Assembly: GCF_900187455.1 (NCBI RefSeq)
Contig: NZ_FYDX01000020.1
Location: 62,001 to 126,000 of the forward strand
Direction of reading: 5' to 3'
Source of the DNA: Pseudomonas sp. Irchel 3E13
GTDB lineage: Bacteria; Pseudomonadota; Gammaproteobacteria; Pseudomonadales; Pseudomonadaceae
DNA length: 64,000 bases
Within the stretch, counting starts at the first letter, position 1. Each line of letters begins with the position of its first letter. The notes under the pieces were generated by a model. That model was not told the DNA's origin, searched no databases, and saw nothing but the letters and a program-made list of their open reading frames with translations. Made by a program: the position numbers and the translations under genes. Below, one piece after another: positions 61,888 through 64,000 of this stretch.

Positions 61888-64000
61888 ATGACTGCGAGTA
61901 GCAAAAGCCAATCAACCTCCACAGAGTTGACAGGTGGGGCAGGGTTCAACTACGAAGACTTGGTGGTGGCTTACTACCTCGCTGCCTTGCTGCTTGAAGG
62001 GCATGCCGCCGGGTGCACTGGAGTAGTCGAGTCGGTTGCAATACAGCAAGCGGCTGATCACCCGATGGACGACCTTGTCGTGGAAATTAGGGATGAAGCC
62101 GGAAAGCGGAACCTCGGGCTGCAGGTGAAGCGTTCCCTTCGACTCACGGCCGCGCCCAGCAACTCAGACTTTCTAAGCATAATGGCCGCCGCGGCCGTGA
62201 CACGACGCTTGCCAGCATTCCAGGTCGGCCGCGATGCCTTCGGCTTTGTGACTGAGCATGTCGCAGTAGATAGCTTACGTTCACTCAATCGGCTGATTGA
62301 ATGGGCCCGGGCAGATGTTTGTGGGGCGGATTTCAACCGACGCTTCGAGACTGGAGGGTCTGCTGCGGCGGCAGAGCGCACAATGCGCACAGTATTACAG
62401 CCACTGACTGAGACGCAAACCAACGATGAAGAACTGGACTTCTATCAACACCTTGTCGCGTTGCGAATCGATGGGCTAGGTGAGAGAGGAACTTTTAGGG
62501 GGGCAGTCATTACTCAGTTGAAGGGCGTGCTTGCCAGTGACCAAGATGGCCAAGCCGAGTTGCTGTTCAACCGGTTGTGCCAGATCGCCAGTGATGGTGC
62601 GGGTAATGCGAGAAAATGGACCCGAACCACGCTTGTCCAGCAGTTGCAAGGCGCTATGCGGCTGCGATGCGCCCCAAGCTACAGCGCTGATCTGGAGTTA
62701 ATTCAGCGCTACTCCTCAGCCAATATGGCCGATATTCTGGAGACGATTGGCGACTTCCGGATCGCACGTCCCCGTATCAACAAGCAAATTCAAGCCTCAC
62801 TGGGCACGTTCCGCCTGGTCAACCTCACAGGGTTGCCCGGCTGTGGGAAATCCGTGGCTTTAAAAGGTGAAGCAGAAGAAGCATTCGACAAAGGACCAAT
62901 TCTGTTCCTGAAATCAGATCGGTTGCTCGGCAACAGTTGGTCCGCATTTTCTGCAGCACTGGGCTTGCGCCATAGTGCAGAAGAGATTCTTACCGAAATA
63001 GGTAGCACCGGCACACCAGTTCTCTTTATCGATGGTATTGACCGCGTTCCATTGGATCAGAAGGGCATCATCACCGATTTGTTGAAGGTGATTGAGAGCC
63101 ACGGAACCCTCCGCAACTGGAAAGTCCTGGCGACTTCCCGGGATCAAGGCCTGGAACCTTACCGCGCGTGGTTCCCCAGCAGCTTCTACCGAGAACACGG
63201 TATTGGCGATGTTGTCGTCGATCCGTTTAACGATGCAGAGGCAGCCGAACTCGCCGAACAGGTTCCTGCTCTGCGCTCGCTGCTAAGCATATCGTCTGCT
63301 GTGAAGGAAGTGGCACGCCGACCGTTCTTTGCTGCGGTCTTGGCGAGAAACAGTGCTGCGATGCAAACCTCAGCGCTTCACACGGAAACTGATTTGATTG
63401 CAGCCTGGTGGTCGCGGGCGGGCTACGACGCAGTATCCGAATCAGCGGAGGTGAGGCGACGGGCCATTCTCGATTTGGCAGAGAAGGGAGTAGGGGAGCT
63501 AGGTAGACGAATTCGGATCCGAAGGCTGGATAGTAATACCGTGCCCCAATTGGCAGCGCTGAAAGCCGACTTGATAATTCGCGACCATGATGATGGCGCG
63601 GCCGTCTCTTTTACCCACGATATCTTCTTCGAATGGGCATTTTACCGGGTATTAATTGATCTCGATTCCGACTGGCACGGCGCGATCTTGGACGCAGGGG
63701 AGCCGCCGTTGCTTGGGCGAGTAGTGGGACTACTGGCGCAGAGGAGCCTAAGCACCCCCGGTAGATGGACAACCGGTTATCGACTGCTGGAGAGCAAGCC
63801 TCTTAGACCGCAATGGCGTAGAACCTGGCTGACCGCTCCTCCGTTCACCACTGCTTTCACCGATGCAGGCCCATGGGCAGAGTTTACTGCTGTGTTGCAG
63901 GAACAGGACTTTCGACTCCTGGAAAAGCTATTGGTGTGGTTTCAGGCAGAGCACACGATCCCAAACCCCGTCGTTTTGGGCCGTGCAGCGAGCACTGACG
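61888..64000 (+). CDS. Cap4-like nuclease fused to a STAND/NACHT-type NTPase (3' partial)
   Basis: The first 704 residues of a large protein open at the right edge. Residues ~15-145 look like a PD-(D/E)xK nuclease of the Cap4/DUF4297 kind: helix GGAGFNYEDLVVAYYLAALL with Glu23, then MDDLVVEI (Asp62) and LQVKRS (Gln79-Lys81). A P-loop NTPase follows with Walker A GLPGCGKS at 315-322, Walker B VLFIDGID at 378-385 and sensor LATSRD near 414. A winged-helix-like FTHDIFFEWAFYRVL lies near 566, then helical sequence that may begin a sensor-repeat region. This is the layout of Avs-like immune proteins. AAGGGA precedes the ATG. Located beside Wadjet. Confidence 0.8.
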   Translation, partial: MTASSKSQSTSTELTGGAGFNYEDLVVAYYLAALLLEGHAAGCTGVVESVAIQQAADHPMDDLVVEIRDEAGKRNLGLQVKRSLRLTAAPSNSDFLSIMAAAAVTRRLPAFQVGRDAFGFVTEHVAVDSLRSLNRLIEWARADVCGADFNRRFETGGSAAAAERTMRTVLQPLTETQTNDEELDFYQHLVALRIDGLGERGTFRGAVITQLKGVLASDQDGQAELLFNRLCQIASDGAGNARKWTRTTLVQQLQGAMRLRCAPSYSADLELIQRYSSANMADILETIGDFRIARPRINKQIQASLGTFRLVNLTGLPGCGKSVALKGEAEEAFDKGPILFLKSDRLLGNSWSAFSAALGLRHSAEEILTEIGSTGTPVLFIDGIDRVPLDQKGIITDLLKVIESHGTLRNWKVLATSRDQGLEPYRAWFPSSFYREHGIGDVVVDPFNDAEAAELAEQVPALRSLLSISSAVKEVARRPFFAAVLARNSAAMQTSALHTETDLIAAWWSRAGYDAVSESAEVRRRAILDLAEKGVGELGRRIRIRRLDSNTVPQLAALKADLIIRDHDDGAAVSFTHDIFFEWAFYRVLIDLDSDWHGAILDAGEPPLLGRVVGLLAQRSLSTPGRWTTGYRLLESKPLRPQWRRTWLTAPPFTTAFTDAGPWAEFTAVLQEQDFRLLEKLLVWFQAEHTIPNPVVLGRAASTD

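Overview
The window looks like a Pseudomonas genome of the P. putida/P. stutzeri type. Three things support this: TOL-type xyl genes with the XylS/XylR regulators, a gcl-hyi-glxR-ttuD-pyk cluster in the order known from P. putida, and high GC with Pseudomonas-like ribosome binding sites. No tRNA, rRNA, CRISPR array, intact transposase, integrase or attachment site was recognised.

Bases 1-2546 hold the end of the conjugation module of an integrative conjugative element (ICE): a TraD-like coupling protein, open at the left edge, and its membrane partner. Immediately after comes a complete TOL lower (meta-cleavage) operon, xylXYZLTEGFJQKIH (2715-14068), behind a recognisable Pm promoter with two XylS boxes. 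The divergent regulators xylS (-) and xylR (+) follow. Together these genes oxidise benzoate/toluates to catechols, cleave the ring and funnel the products to pyruvate and acyl-CoA precursors. The upper pathway (toluene/xylene to benzoate) is not in the window. Two strong hairpins sit inside the operon, before xylL and before xylH.

Bases 17368-23296 are a scar zone. They contain small unknown genes, one pair resembling a toxin-antitoxin operon, and decayed pieces of an aminotransferase, an aldehyde dehydrogenase, a ProX-like binding protein and a chemoreceptor. Two intact small-molecule enzymes lie among them.

Bases 23297-41719 form a C2-carbon (glycolate/glyoxylate) supercluster. It comprises LrgA/LrgB, malic enzyme, glcDEFGBA with the divergent regulator glcC, and the glycerate pathway gcl-hyi-glxR-ttuD-pyk. 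Glycolate can be imported, oxidised to glyoxylate, and sent to pyruvate either by malate synthase plus malic enzyme or by glyoxylate carboligase, tartronate semialdehyde reductase, glycerate kinase and pyruvate kinase. Two GlcC-type operators flank the glcD/glcC divergent promoter. A LysR regulator lies divergent to gcl, and its upstream box recurs between glcF and glcG.

Bases 41832-53832 hold two LysR regulators, a bicupin and a signalling block: histidine kinase, FixJ-type regulator, single-domain receiver, chemoreceptor, GGDEF-EAL protein and PAS-chemoreceptor.

Bases 54005-64000 are a defence island. A WYL regulator is divergent from a four-gene Wadjet (JetABCD) operon, with a perfect 10-bp-arm palindrome between them. 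The start of a large Cap4-like-nuclease/STAND NTPase protein follows and runs off the right edge. The best candidates for something new are this nuclease-STAND protein next to a WYL-controlled Wadjet, the LrgAB pair beside the glycolate genes, and the duplicated regulatory box inside the glc operon.
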